Below the pieces are notes generated by a model. That model ran no database searches. It saw only the letters and a program-made list of their open reading frames with translations, and was not told the DNA's origin. The position numbers and the translations under genes were made by a program. From contig NZ_SRMF01000003.1 in NCBI RefSeq assembly GCF_004768465.1, positions 310,001 through 374,000 on the forward strand: a stretch of DNA of 64,000 nt. Direction: 5' to 3'. Below are positions 25,999-34,902 of the stretch, piece by piece (the first letter of the stretch is position 1; each line of letters opens with the position of its first letter). The DNA comes from Natronospirillum operosum. GTDB taxonomy: Bacteria; Pseudomonadota; Gammaproteobacteria; Pseudomonadales; Natronospirillaceae.

Positions 25999-26151
25999 AA
26001 GCTTTTTTGCCGTTTGCCGGAGATTGATTCCGTTTTGTGACGTAGTCGACATTTTTTGACCATGCAAGGTCCAGTCGGCGTTGCTTGTCGGTTGTGGTAG
26101 CCTGTGGCCTCCCGATAACGCGAATCAATAATTCAGACAACAGGTTGCATC

Positions 26152-27828
26152 ATGACTCAGGATCAACGTCGCAAATACTCTTCCCAGGTGGTGGATGGTG
26201 CCGGCCGCGCGCCGGGGCGCGCCATGCTGCGGGCCGTCGGTTTCTCCGATGAAGACTTTCGCAAACCCCAGATCGGCATTGCCTCCACCTGGAGCAACCT
26301 GACCCCCTGCAACATGCACATTGACGGCCTGGCCCGAGAGGCCAGCCGGGGTGCGGACAGCGCCGGTGGCAAGGGTGTCATCTTCAATACCATCACGGTG
26401 TCGGATGGCATCTCGATGGGCTCGGAAGGCATGCGTTACTCCCTGGTGTCGCGCGAGGTCATTGCCGACTCCATCGAGACCGCAGCCGGGGCCGAGGGCT
26501 TTGACGGCCTGGTCGCCATCGGCGGCTGTGACAAGAACATGCCGGGCTGTGTGATGGGGCTGGCGCGGCTCAACCGGCCGTCGGTGTTCGTCTACGGCGG
26601 TACCATCAAGCCGGGCGCGGATCACACCGATATCGTGTCGGTGTTCGAGGCCGTGGGCCAGCACGCCAAGGGCGATATCGACCTGATCGAACTGAAGGCG
26701 GTGGAAGAAAAGGCCATTCCCGGTGCCGGCTCCTGTGGTGGCATGTACACGGCCAACACCATGGCTTCGGCCATCGAGGCCATGGGCATGAGCCTGCCCG
26801 GCAGTTCGGCGCAGAATGCCGTGGACGATACCAAGGTGCAGGACTGCCAGGCCGCCGGGCAGGCCGTTCTGCAGTTGCTGGAACAGGACATCAAGCCCAG
26901 CGACATCATGACCCGGGAGGCGTTCGAGAATGCCATTACCGTCGTCATTGCGCTCGGCGGCTCGACCAATGCCGTGCTGCATCTGCTGGCCATGGCGCAC
27001 ACCATGGAGGTCAACCTGACGCTGGATGATTTCACCACCATCGGCCAGCGCGTGCCGGTGCTGGCGGACCTGCGACCCAGCGGTCAATACATGATGTCGG
27101 AGCTGGTGGCCATTGGCGGCATTCAGCCGCTGATGAAGATGCTGCTGGAGGCCGGCCTGCTGCATGGTGACTGCATGACGGTAACCGGCAAGACGCTGCG
27201 CGAGAACCTCGCCGAGGTGGCGCCCTACCCGGACAGCCAGGACATCATTCACGCTCTCAACGACCCGATCAAGAAGGACAGCCATCTGCGCATCCTGTAC
27301 GGCAACCTGGCGCCCACCGGCGCGGTGGCCAAGATTACCGGCAAGGAGGGCACGCGCTTTTCCGGTACGGCGCGGGTGTTCCATTCCGAAGAGGAGGCGC
27401 AGGCGCGCATTATCGACGGTACCGTAACGGCCGGTGATGTGGTGGTGATTCGCTATGAAGGTCCGCGCGGTGGTCCGGGCATGCGCGAAATGCTGAGCCC
27501 GACCTCGGCCATCATGGGGCGGGGCCTGGGTGATTCCGTGGCGCTGATTACCGATGGCCGCTTCTCGGGGGGCAGCCACGGCTTTGTGGTCGGCCATGTG
27601 ACACCGGAAGCCTACGAGGGCGGCCCCATTGGTCTGATCGAGAATGGTGACACCATCACCATTGATGCCGAAAGCAACGAAATGCGGCTGGAGATCGACG
27701 ACGCCGAAATGGAGCGGCGGCGCCAGGCCTGGCAGCGCCCCGAGCCGCGGTATCGCCGGGGCGTGCTGGCCAAGTATGCCCGTACGGTCAGTTCCGCCTC
27801 GGAAGGGGCGGTCACCGACCGCGACTGA
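26152..27828 (+). CDS. ilvD: Dihydroxy-acid dehydratase
   Basis: A 558-residue cytoplasmic enzyme of isoleucine/valine and pantothenate synthesis that dehydrates 2,3-dihydroxy-acids to 2-oxoacids. The cluster-ligand and active-site motifs are all present: TPCNMH (~45), [10 protein letters not shown] (~125) and [15 protein letters not shown] (~195). The C-terminal [21 protein letters not shown] is intact. Its length matches the short IlvD class. It stands alone, ends 18 bp from the convergent pyrC, and is clearly distinct from the sugar-acid dehydratase at 42,136. Confidence 0.95.
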   Translation: MTQDQRRKYSSQVVDGAGRAPGRAMLRAVGFSDEDFRKPQIGIASTWSNLTPCNMHIDGLAREASRGADSAGGKGVIFNTITVSDGISMGSEGMRYSLVSREVIADSIETAAGAEGFDGLVAIGGCDKNMPGCVMGLARLNRPSVFVYGGTIKPGADHTDIVSVFEAVGQHAKGDIDLIELKAVEEKAIPGAGSCGGMYTANTMASAIEAMGMSLPGSSAQNAVDDTKVQDCQAAGQAVLQLLEQDIKPSDIMTREAFENAITVVIALGGSTNAVLHLLAMAHTMEVNLTLDDFTTIGQRVPVLADLRPSGQYMMSELVAIGGIQPLMKMLLEAGLLHGDCMTVTGKTLRENLAEVAPYPDSQDIIHALNDPIKKDSHLRILYGNLAPTGAVAKITGKEGTRFSGTARVFHSEEEAQARIIDGTVTAGDVVVIRYEGPRGGPGMREMLSPTSAIMGRGLGDSVALITDGRFSGGSHGFVVGHVTPEAYEGGPIGLIENGDTITIDAESNEMRLEIDDAEMERRRQAWQRPEPRYRRGVLAKYARTVSSASEGAVTDRD

Positions 27829-27846
27829 GCCCGCAGACGGCCGGTG

Positions 27847-28887
27847 TCAGAGGGGCTCGACGAGTTTCCACTGCACCGGCTGGCCGGCTATGAACGGCAC
27901 GATCGGCTGGCCGTCTGCCAGGGTGATGCTCTCCGGCACCGTCCATTCCTGGCGGGCCAGGGTGATGGTGCCGGTGTTGCGCGGCAGGCCGTAGAAGTCC
28001 GGCCCGTAGTGGCTGGCAAAGCCTTCGAGCTTGTCGAGTGCCTCCAGCTCATCGAATACCTGGGCATACAGCTCGATGGCGGCCCAGGCGCTGTAGCAAC
28101 CGGCACAGCCGCAGGCGGTTTCCTTCATCGCCTTGACGTGCGGCGCTGAATCCGTGCCCAGAAAGAACTTCGGCGACCCGCTGGCCACCACCTGGCGCAG
28201 CGCCTGCTGGTGGATGTTGCGCTTGAGCACCGGCAGGCAGTAGTTGTGGGGGCGGATGCCACCGACCAGCATGTCATTGCGGTTCAGCATCAGATGCTGC
28301 GGCGTAATGGTGGCGGCGACGCGGGCCGTGGTGCTCTCGACAAACTCCACAGCTTCCCTGGTAGTGATGTGTTCGAACACTACCTTCAGGTCCGGGAACT
28401 GTTCGGTGACCGGCTTCAGCTTTTCATCAATAAAGACTTTCTCGCGGTCGAAGATGTCGATATGGGCATCGGTGACCTCGCCATGAATCAGCAGCAGCAT
28501 GTCGTGCTTTTGCAGGGCTTCCAGTACCGGGTAGCGGCCGCGCAGGTCGGTCACCCCGAAGGCCGAGTTGGTGGTGGCGCCGGCGGGGTATAGCTTAACC
28601 GCCGGTATGCCCGCCGCACTGGCCGCTGCAATGTCTTCCGGTGTGGTGTGGTCGGTCAGATACAGGGTCAACAGAGGCTCAAAATACGAGCCCTCGGGAC
28701 GGGCGGCCAGAATGCGGTCGCGGTAGGCCAGGGCCTCCTCGGCATTGCGCACCGGTGGGGCCAGGTTGGGCATGGCGATGGCACGGCGGAAACAGCGCGC
28801 CGTGGCCGGCACGGTTTCCTGCAGCATGTCGCCGTCGCGCAGGTGCAGGTGCCAGTCATCCGGCGTCTGAAGGGTGAGTGTCTGCAT
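27847..28887 (-). CDS. pyrC: Dihydroorotase
   Basis: A 346-residue class II dihydroorotase that cyclises carbamoyl-aspartate in pyrimidine synthesis. Metal ligands are visible: [10 protein letters not shown] (~10-19), the carboxylated Lys in AVKLYPAG (~100), His in LIHGEV and FEHITTREA, and the catalytic Asp in FLGTDSAPH (~250). The start at 28887 gives the conserved [15 protein letters not shown]; an upstream in-frame ATG would add nine unconserved residues. It is monocistronic and divergent from hipB. Confidence 0.95.
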   Translation of the reverse strand: MQTLTLQTPDDWHLHLRDGDMLQETVPATARCFRRAIAMPNLAPPVRNAEEALAYRDRILAARPEGSYFEPLLTLYLTDHTTPEDIAAASAAGIPAVKLYPAGATTNSAFGVTDLRGRYPVLEALQKHDMLLLIHGEVTDAHIDIFDREKVFIDEKLKPVTEQFPDLKVVFEHITTREAVEFVESTTARVAATITPQHLMLNRNDMLVGGIRPHNYCLPVLKRNIHQQALRQVVASGSPKFFLGTDSAPHVKAMKETACGCAGCYSAWAAIELYAQVFDELEALDKLEGFASHYGPDFYGLPRNTGTITLARQEWTVPESITLADGQPIVPFIAGQPVQWKLVEPL

Positions 28888-28976
28888 GTATTGTTGCCTG
28901 TGAGAGCTGATCATGGAGGGTTACAGTGTAACAGGCTGCGTCAAGGCTGAAACAAGCAGGTGTCCGAGTTCGCGAG

Positions 28977-28993
28977 TTTCCAGTTCGTGAAAA
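28977..28993. promoter_or_regulatory. HipB operator candidate, copy 1
   Basis: TTTCCAGTTCGTGAAAA is a 17-bp element repeated exactly 49 bp downstream. Inside it TTTC-N8-GAAA has the same geometry as the E. coli HipB operator TATCC-N8-GGATA. Confidence 0.6.
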
Positions 28994-29025
28994 TAATGCT
29001 GCCATTGGACTGGTTGTTTGCTATA

Positions 29026-29042
29026 TTTCCAGTTCGTGAAAA
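29026..29042. promoter_or_regulatory. HipB operator candidate, copy 2
   Basis: This is the second exact copy of the 17-bp element, 20 bases before the chosen hipB start. It overlaps a TATATT (29022-29027) that could be the -10. Binding of both sites would autoregulate hipBA. Confidence 0.6.
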
Positions 29043-29062
29043 AATTGCGGGCGTTCGTGCCA

Positions 29063-29377
29063 ATGACAGCAGGTTTTACGAATCGGGAAAAAAATGGCTT
29101 GCCAGCCTATGGCGCCGTGCGCTCGCCGGCAGCATTGGGGCAACTGTTTCGTGCGGCCCGAAAAGAGCAGGGCATGACACTGCACGATGTTCATGCCGCC
29201 TCGGGGTTGTCCATGCGCTTTCTGTCCGAGTTTGAGCGCGGCAAGCCGAACGTGTCTCTGGCCAAGGTCATGACAGCATTGCAGATACTGGGGCTGGAAT
29301 GCCTCATCTTCAGCCGTCGCGATGCCAGTCGTCTGCTGGCGCAGGCTTCAGATCGGTTCCGGGGAGGCAGCAACTGA
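29063..29377 (+). CDS. hipB: HipB-like antitoxin
   Basis: A 104-residue XRE/Cro-type DNA-binding protein. The helix-turn-helix spans ~25-80: LGQLFRAARKEQGMTLHDVHAASGLSMRFLSEFERGKPNVSLAKVMTALQILGL. The start at 29063 is preferred because the longer alternative at 29018 would place an operator copy inside the gene; neither has a clear ribosome site. HipB would neutralise HipA and repress the operon. Its stop overlaps the hipA start by one base. Confidence 0.85.
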   Translation: MTAGFTNREKNGLPAYGAVRSPAALGQLFRAARKEQGMTLHDVHAASGLSMRFLSEFERGKPNVSLAKVMTALQILGLECLIFSRRDASRLLAQASDRFRGGSN

Positions 29378-30663
29378 TGACAGCCACGGGGACGGTATGG
29401 TGGGGTAATCAGCGTGTCGGCACCCTGCGTGAGGATCAGCACCGGCTGCTGCGTTTTCGCTATGACCGGAGCTGGCTGAAACGGGGCGGCTTTGCGGTAT
29501 CGATCAGCCTGCCGGTGGCGCTGGGCGAGCAGGAACAGGACGCGCACAGCTATTTCTCCGGCTTGCTGCCGGAGGGCGAAACCCGCCTTCGGGTCTGTCG
29601 GCAGTTGGGGCTGAACAGCGATGATGACGCAGGCCTGTTGCTGGCCATAGGTGGGGATTGTGCAGGCGCCCTGAGCGTGCTGCCGGACGGCATCACACCT
29701 GAGGCAGAAGCCAGCGCTGCAGAGAGTCTGTCGCCGGAGGACTTCCAGCAGATGATCCTGACCCGGGGAGCCCGGTCACCTTTCAGATCTGAGCGGCGGC
29801 AACGGTTTTCGCTGGCCGGGGCCCAGGAAAAGTTCACCATCGTGCAGGACCGGGCAGGATATCGGCTGCCCAATGCTGCCTTGCCGTCTACCCATCTGGT
29901 CAAGTTCGAGACCGTGCCGCATGTCTGTTTTGCCGAGTATATGGCCACCCGGATAGCCGGATCTCTGGGGTTGCCGACGGTTGCAGTTGACTACTGTGTG
30001 CTGCCGGAGTCTGCGGCTCCCGGCCAGCCGCCGCAGCCCTACCTGATGCTGGAGCGCTACGACCGTCTCCAGGACCCGGCGTCCGGCGGGATGCAGCGTC
30101 TGCATCAGGAGGACCTGACTCAGGCTCTGGCTTATCCCAGCAGTCTGAAATATGAGTATGAGGGTGGCCCCTCAATGGCGGATATTGTCACCTTGCTGCG
30201 GGAGTCGGTTGATCGTCCTGTGAATGCGGTGACACAGTTGCGCGACTGGCAGATATTCAACGTTCTGATCGGCAACTGGGACGGCCATGCGAAGAATCTG
30301 GCGTTGCTGTATCAGACCGATTCCAGTGTGCCATCACTGACGCCCTTCTATGATCTGATCAGTATCGAGTATATCAATCGGGTGGGCGGTGCCCGCTATG
30401 CGCGTGAAATGGCGCTTGCCGTAGGCGGGCAATACACGCCGGAGCGTATCGGTATACAGGCCTGGCGGACCTTTGCTTCTGATCTGGGTGTGCCGGCACG
30501 AGCGTTGCTGGATCGTGTCCGGGCCATGGCAAGCGCGTTGCCCGATCACGCGCAGCAGGCGCTGGCAGACTTTCAGCACCGGCATCACCGACACCCGGTG
30601 CACAATGAGCTGCTGAGGATGATTGAACGGCGTTGTCGGTGGGTGTTGCAGGCGCTGGGTTAG
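29377..30663 (+). CDS. hipA: HipA-like serine/threonine kinase toxin
   Basis: A 428-residue HipA-family kinase. The start at 29377 follows GGGGAGG and overlaps the hipB stop, whereas a longer upstream frame is a by-product. Residues ~1-100 are the N-subdomain 1. FSLAGAQEKFTIV (~143-155) holds the autophosphorylated Ser and P-loop. QEDLTQALAYPSSLKYE and the catalytic NWDGHAKNLAL (~292-302) follow, then the metal Asp in TPFYDLIS (~320). All key residues are present, so the toxin looks active. In E. coli HipA phosphorylates GltX and induces persistence; the target here is inferred only. Confidence 0.9.
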   Translation: MTATGTVWWGNQRVGTLREDQHRLLRFRYDRSWLKRGGFAVSISLPVALGEQEQDAHSYFSGLLPEGETRLRVCRQLGLNSDDDAGLLLAIGGDCAGALSVLPDGITPEAEASAAESLSPEDFQQMILTRGARSPFRSERRQRFSLAGAQEKFTIVQDRAGYRLPNAALPSTHLVKFETVPHVCFAEYMATRIAGSLGLPTVAVDYCVLPESAAPGQPPQPYLMLERYDRLQDPASGGMQRLHQEDLTQALAYPSSLKYEYEGGPSMADIVTLLRESVDRPVNAVTQLRDWQIFNVLIGNWDGHAKNLALLYQTDSSVPSLTPFYDLISIEYINRVGGARYAREMALAVGGQYTPERIGIQAWRTFASDLGVPARALLDRVRAMASALPDHAQQALADFQHRHHRHPVHNELLRMIERRCRWVLQALG

Positions 30664-31553
30664 CGCACCGCTGCGGCCCGGCCGGTCCAGGCGGACCAGG
30701 AGTACAGCGCCAGGGCAATCCAGATCACCACGAAACTGGCCAGTACGCCTGAACTCAGCGGTTCGTTGAACACGAACAGCGCGATCAGGAACTGCAGTGT
30801 CGGGTTGATGTACATCAGGAAACCCACGGTGGCCAGGCGCAGGCGTCGGGCTGCGCCGGCAAAGGCCAGCAGCGGCAGGGCGGTGGCCACACCAGCAGAG
30901 AGCAACAGCAGCAGGGTCTGGCTGTCATTGGTGAAGTTGGACAGGCCGGCCGCACTCATCCAGGCCAGGGCCAGCAGCCCGACCGGAAGCAGCAGCAGGG
31001 TCTCGACAAAGAGCCCGGACAGGCCATCCAGCAGGACCTTCTTGCGCATCAGCCCATAGGTGCCGAACGAAAACGCCAGCACCAGCGTGATCCAGGGGAA
31101 GATGCCCAGCAGCACCAATTGGTACAGGATGGCCAGCGCCGCCAGCAGCACGGCAATGGCCTGCAGCCGGGTGATGGTTTCGCGCAGTATGATCATGCCC
31201 AGGGCCACATTGACCAGTGGCGTGAGGAAATAGCCCAGGCTGGCCTGCAGCACATGACGCGTGCTGACCGAATAGATATAGACCAGCCAGTTGAGCGCAA
31301 TCAGCAGGGCGCAGGCGAGCACGAAACCCAGTTTTTTGGGCTCGGCCAGCGCGGCCCTGACCGGCCCCCAGCGCCGCAGCAGCGTAATCACGAAGGCCAG
31401 GAAGACACAGGACCACACCACACGGTGGATCAGTACCTCCCAGGCGGGAATACCATCAAACAGGGCAAAATAGAGCGGAAAGCTGCCCCAGAGAGTATAG
31501 GCGGTCAGGCCAAAGAGGACGCCCTTGGCGGCTTCGGTAGTGTCGGTTTGCAT
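30660..31553 (-). CDS. rarD: RarD-type EamA transporter
   Basis: A 297-residue inner-membrane protein with about ten hydrophobic helices and a strong RarD signature: KGVLFGLTAYTLWGSFPLYFALF at the N-terminus and LNWLVYIYSVSTRHVLQASLGYFLTPLVNV in the middle. The start at 31553 follows AGAGGG. The substrate of RarD is not firmly known (chloramphenicol sensitivity in E. coli). Its stop codon overlaps the hipA stop by four bases in convergent orientation. Confidence 0.9.
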   Translation of the reverse strand: MQTDTTEAAKGVLFGLTAYTLWGSFPLYFALFDGIPAWEVLIHRVVWSCVFLAFVITLLRRWGPVRAALAEPKKLGFVLACALLIALNWLVYIYSVSTRHVLQASLGYFLTPLVNVALGMIILRETITRLQAIAVLLAALAILYQLVLLGIFPWITLVLAFSFGTYGLMRKKVLLDGLSGLFVETLLLLPVGLLALAWMSAAGLSNFTNDSQTLLLLLSAGVATALPLLAFAGAARRLRLATVGFLMYINPTLQFLIALFVFNEPLSSGVLASFVVIWIALALYSWSAWTGRAAAVR

Positions 31554-31703
31554 GAGTCCCTCTGCGATCAGGCGCCGAGTGTAACCGAAGTCGGCGGGGC
31601 AGGTCTTGTGGCAATTGCCGAACTCAGCGCCTGCCCGCTTCACGCTGCCCCGGCTGCCGACTACTATTGAGAGTCCTCTTGCGGCAAGGATGACGACACC
31701 GAA

Positions 31704-33146
31704 ATGAGTGACAGCTTCCCCATCATGTCAGCCCTGGTCACGGCCGCTTACTGGCTGGTTACCCTGAGTGTGGTCATTCGGGTGCTGATGCGCCGACGGC
31801 CCGTGTCCAGCACCCTGGCCTGGCTGCTGGTAATACTGGCCGTGCCGATAGCAGGTGTGCTGGCCTATGTGCTGATTGGGGAGCTGTCGCTGGGCCGTCG
31901 CCGCGAAGCCCTGACCATTGCCATGAGTCGCGAGTACCTGGATGATCGCAGCCGCTATGGCGTTGAAGCCACGCGCAATCTGCCTGGTGGTGAAGCGGCG
32001 CTGGCCATCCATCGGTTGCTGCAGAACCTGACTGGGCTTTGTGCCCTGTCCTGTCAGCGCCTGGAACTGCTGACCACGCCGGAAGACATATTCAGCCGCC
32101 TGATTGCTGATATCGACGCGGCGGAACGGAATATCTGCATGGAGTTTTTCATCTGGTACCCGGGCGGCAAGGTCGACGAAGCCATGGCCGCGCTGGAGCG
32201 AGCCTGCGCACGCGGGGTCAGGGTGGAAATTCTGATAGATCACGCAGGCAGTCGCAGCTTCTTCCGCTCCCGGCGTTATCGTCAGATGCTGGCCGCCGGC
32301 ATGGAAGTCACTCCGGCATTGCCGGTGCATTTGTGGCGCTTCCTGTTCCGCCGTCTGGATCTGCGCCTGCACCGCAAACTGGTGGTGATTGATCATCATC
32401 TGGCCTACACCGGCTCCATGAACATGGCCGACCCGGCCTGCTTTCAGCAGGACCAGGGCGTGGGCCAGTGGGTGGATGTGATGCTGCGTTTTGAAGGTCA
32501 GGCCGCGCAGGCGCTGTCGCGGGTGTTCTCCTGGGACTGGGAGGTGGAAACCGAGCAGCGGCGCGGGGTGGCGCCGCCCGACGCCGAACCGCAGGGCCAG
32601 GAGTGGCTGTCGGTTTTGCCGTCTGGCCCGGGCGTCGGGGAGGATCTGATCGAACAGGCCGTCCTGGCTGCCGTGTACCGGGCCAATCACCGCATTGAAA
32701 TCTGCACGCCCTATTTCGTGCCTTCCGAGGAGCTGTTCGATGCGCTCTGTCACGCGGCCAGACGGCAGGTGCAGGTCGATCTGATTGTGCCCCGTCGCAG
32801 CAACCTGCGGCTGGTGCAGTGGGCCAGTCAGTCCTATTTCGAGACGCTGCTGGCGCTGGGCGTGCGGATTTACTGGTTTGATGACGGGCTGTTGCATACC
32901 AAGGCGCTGATGGTAGACCGGGAACTGGCGCTGGTGGGCAGTGTGAATCTGGATGCCCGCAGTCTGCAGCTCAACTATGAATTGTCGATGGTGCTGTTCA
33001 CGCCGGCCAGTTGCGAACTGATTGTGGAATGTCTGGACGACTATCGGTACCGAAGTCAGCGTCTGGAGGCCGATATATGGGCCAAACGGCCCCACCGTCA
33101 CCGCATAATGGAACGAATATTGTTCTTCCTCAGTCCGTTGCTCTAG
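31704..33146 (+). CDS. cls: Cardiolipin synthase (phospholipase D family)
   Basis: A 480-residue membrane-bound cardiolipin synthase. Two N-terminal membrane helices (~6-26 and ~36-58) are followed by two phospholipase-D HKD motifs: LHRKLVVIDHHLAYTGSMNMAD (~224) and LHTKALMVDRELALVGSVNLD (~398). It condenses phosphatidylglycerol into cardiolipin at the inner membrane. The length and the terminal ILFFLSPLL are typical of ClsA. It diverges from rarD across 150 bp without further features. Confidence 0.92.
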   Translation: MSDSFPIMSALVTAAYWLVTLSVVIRVLMRRRPVSSTLAWLLVILAVPIAGVLAYVLIGELSLGRRREALTIAMSREYLDDRSRYGVEATRNLPGGEAALAIHRLLQNLTGLCALSCQRLELLTTPEDIFSRLIADIDAAERNICMEFFIWYPGGKVDEAMAALERACARGVRVEILIDHAGSRSFFRSRRYRQMLAAGMEVTPALPVHLWRFLFRRLDLRLHRKLVVIDHHLAYTGSMNMADPACFQQDQGVGQWVDVMLRFEGQAAQALSRVFSWDWEVETEQRRGVAPPDAEPQGQEWLSVLPSGPGVGEDLIEQAVLAAVYRANHRIEICTPYFVPSEELFDALCHAARRQVQVDLIVPRRSNLRLVQWASQSYFETLLALGVRIYWFDDGLLHTKALMVDRELALVGSVNLDARSLQLNYELSMVLFTPASCELIVECLDDYRYRSQRLEADIWAKRPHRHRIMERILFFLSPLL

Positions 33147-33239
33147 CCACCCATTGCCGGGCCTGTTGTTTTGTGGGTAAATGCGGCCTTGTTGTCGGTC
33201 AAATTGGCCGGGCGTCGGGCAAAAAAAGGAGGTCGCCGG

Positions 33240-34424
33240 ATGAAGGCAAAACTCGCGTTTACCAAGAAAGAATATGTACAGCGGGTCAGAAAGGTCCGCC
33301 GGGAAATGCGTACGCGCAAAGTTGATATCCTGATCGTGACCGACCCCGGCAACATGAACTGGCTGACCGGCTATGACGGCTGGTCATTCTATGTGCATCA
33401 GGGCGTGATTCTGCATGTGGATCAGGAAGAGCCCATCTGGTTCGGCCGGCGTATGGATGAAAGCGCCGCCCTGCTGCGCTGCTTCATGAGCCGCGAGAAT
33501 CTTTGCAGCTATCCCGAGGAATATGTACAGAACCTCGAGAAACACCCCATGAGCTGGCTGGCCGAGCATATCTTTATCGAGAAGGGCTGGGCGGGTGCCA
33601 CCATTGCCACCGAAATGGACAACTATTATTACACGGCCGATGCCCATCGGTCGTTGCGGCTGATGCTGCCCGAGGCGCGCTTTGTCGACAGCCACAACCT
33701 GGTGAACTGGTGCCGGGCGGTGAAATCGCCCAAGGAAATCGAGTTCATGCGGATTGCCGGGCGCATCACCTCCAAGATCCACCAGCGCATTCTGGACGTG
33801 GCCCGGGTCGGCATCCCCAAGAGCTTTGTGGTGTCGCAGATCTATGAAACCGCTATCGCCGGTGTTGATGGCTACAGCGGCGACTACCCCTCCATCGTGC
33901 CGCTGCTGCCTTCCGGCAAGGAAGCTTCGGCGTCGCATATCACCTGGGATGAGCGGCCGTTCCGCGCCAATGAGGGCACCTTCTTCGAAGTGTCCGGCTG
34001 CTACAAGCGCTACCATGCCCCTATGTCGCGCACCCTCTATATGGGCAAGCCCAGCCAGCGCTTTCTCAATGCCGAAAAGGCTCTGCTGGAAGCCATTGAT
34101 GCCGGCCTGGCGCAGGCCAAGCCGGGCAATCGAACCTGCGACATCGCCAATGCACTGGATGGCACCATGGCCAAGTACGGGATCAACCGCCAGGGTGCGC
34201 GCTGTGGTTATCCGGTCGGGGTCAGCTACCCGCCGGACTGGGGCGAGCGCACCTCCAGTCTGCGGGCTTCCGACGAGACCGAACTCAGGCCAGGCATGAC
34301 CTTTCATTTCATGCCCGGCATCTGGCAGGACGACTGGGGCATCGAGATTACGGAGAGCATTCTGATCACCGAAACCGGGGTGGAGCTACTGTGTGATTTT
34401 CCACGCAAACTCTTCGTCAAGTAG
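33240..34424 (+). CDS. doeA: Ectoine hydrolase-like M24 peptidase
   Basis: A 394-residue M24-family 'pita-bread' hydrolase. The start at 33240 has a near-perfect AGGAGG 7 bases upstream. Features shared with DoeA are VTDPGNMNWLTGYDGWSFYVHQG near residue 40, MDNYYYTADAH, SGDYPSIVPLLPSG, FFEVSGCYKRYHAPMSRT and the terminal PGMTFHFMPGIWQDDWGIEITESILITETGVE. DoeA opens ectoine to N-alpha-acetyl-diaminobutyrate so it can be used as nutrient. The usual partner doeB and an ectoine transporter are not adjacent, so a related creatinase/prolidase activity remains possible. Confidence 0.75.
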   Translation: MKAKLAFTKKEYVQRVRKVRREMRTRKVDILIVTDPGNMNWLTGYDGWSFYVHQGVILHVDQEEPIWFGRRMDESAALLRCFMSRENLCSYPEEYVQNLEKHPMSWLAEHIFIEKGWAGATIATEMDNYYYTADAHRSLRLMLPEARFVDSHNLVNWCRAVKSPKEIEFMRIAGRITSKIHQRILDVARVGIPKSFVVSQIYETAIAGVDGYSGDYPSIVPLLPSGKEASASHITWDERPFRANEGTFFEVSGCYKRYHAPMSRTLYMGKPSQRFLNAEKALLEAIDAGLAQAKPGNRTCDIANALDGTMAKYGINRQGARCGYPVGVSYPPDWGERTSSLRASDETELRPGMTFHFMPGIWQDDWGIEITESILITETGVELLCDFPRKLFVK

Positions 34425-34527
34425 GCTTGTTCAGGCGGCAGAAATCGCCGTTGCGTACTATATTTACAGTAGTAAAGCGGACCGGGCAGTCTGCTTCGGT
34501 CCATTGAGCAGATGAAGGAGTAGAGCG

Positions 34528-34902
34528 ATGAAAACACTGATGCAATTGGCCAGTACAGGACTGTTGGCGCTGGCGTTGGCTCTGCCTGCCGCGGCGCTGG
34601 ACTATTGGAGCGGTGGCGTGGGTTCCGAAGCGCGCGCCGAGGCACCGACGGACTACAACACCACTTTCGAGTTCTTCGAGCGCAGCGGTTCTTTCCTCGC
34701 TGGGGTCGAGGTGCGCCTGACCGACGGCAATGGTGATGTATTGCTGGAAACCACTTCTACCGGCCCCTGGCTGATGGTGAATCTGGATGAAGGTGCCTAT
34801 CGCATCGAAGCGACGCGCGAAAGCACCGGCGAGGTGCAGCGGGTGCGGTTCAACGTCGCCAGCGGACAGCAGGAGAAATACGGCCTGCGCTTCATGGAGT
34901 AG
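34528..34902 (+). CDS. Small exported beta-sandwich protein
   Basis: A 124-residue protein with a clear signal peptide (residues 1-23, LLALALALPAAA). The mature domain of ~100 residues resembles carboxypeptidase-regulatory/transthyretin-like folds: VEVRLTDGNGDVLLETTSTGPWLMVNLDEGAYRIEA. AAGGAG precedes the ATG. Its 3' end overlaps the convergent ABC exporter by 11 bases. The function is unknown; it is probably periplasmic and monocistronic. Confidence 0.78.
   Translation: MKTLMQLASTGLLALALALPAAALDYWSGGVGSEARAEAPTDYNTTFEFFERSGSFLAGVEVRLTDGNGDVLLETTSTGPWLMVNLDEGAYRIEATRESTGEVQRVRFNVASGQQEKYGLRFME

Noticed and set aside
25922-26140. A 72-codon minus-strand frame in the cdiB/ilvD gap
   Set aside because: It has no good ribosome site, no family resemblance, and overlaps the likely cdiB promoter.
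28960-29235. An alternative frame overlapping hipB
   Set aside because: It reads through both operator copies and lacks a domain, while hipB in the other frame has a clear helix-turn-helix coupled to hipA.
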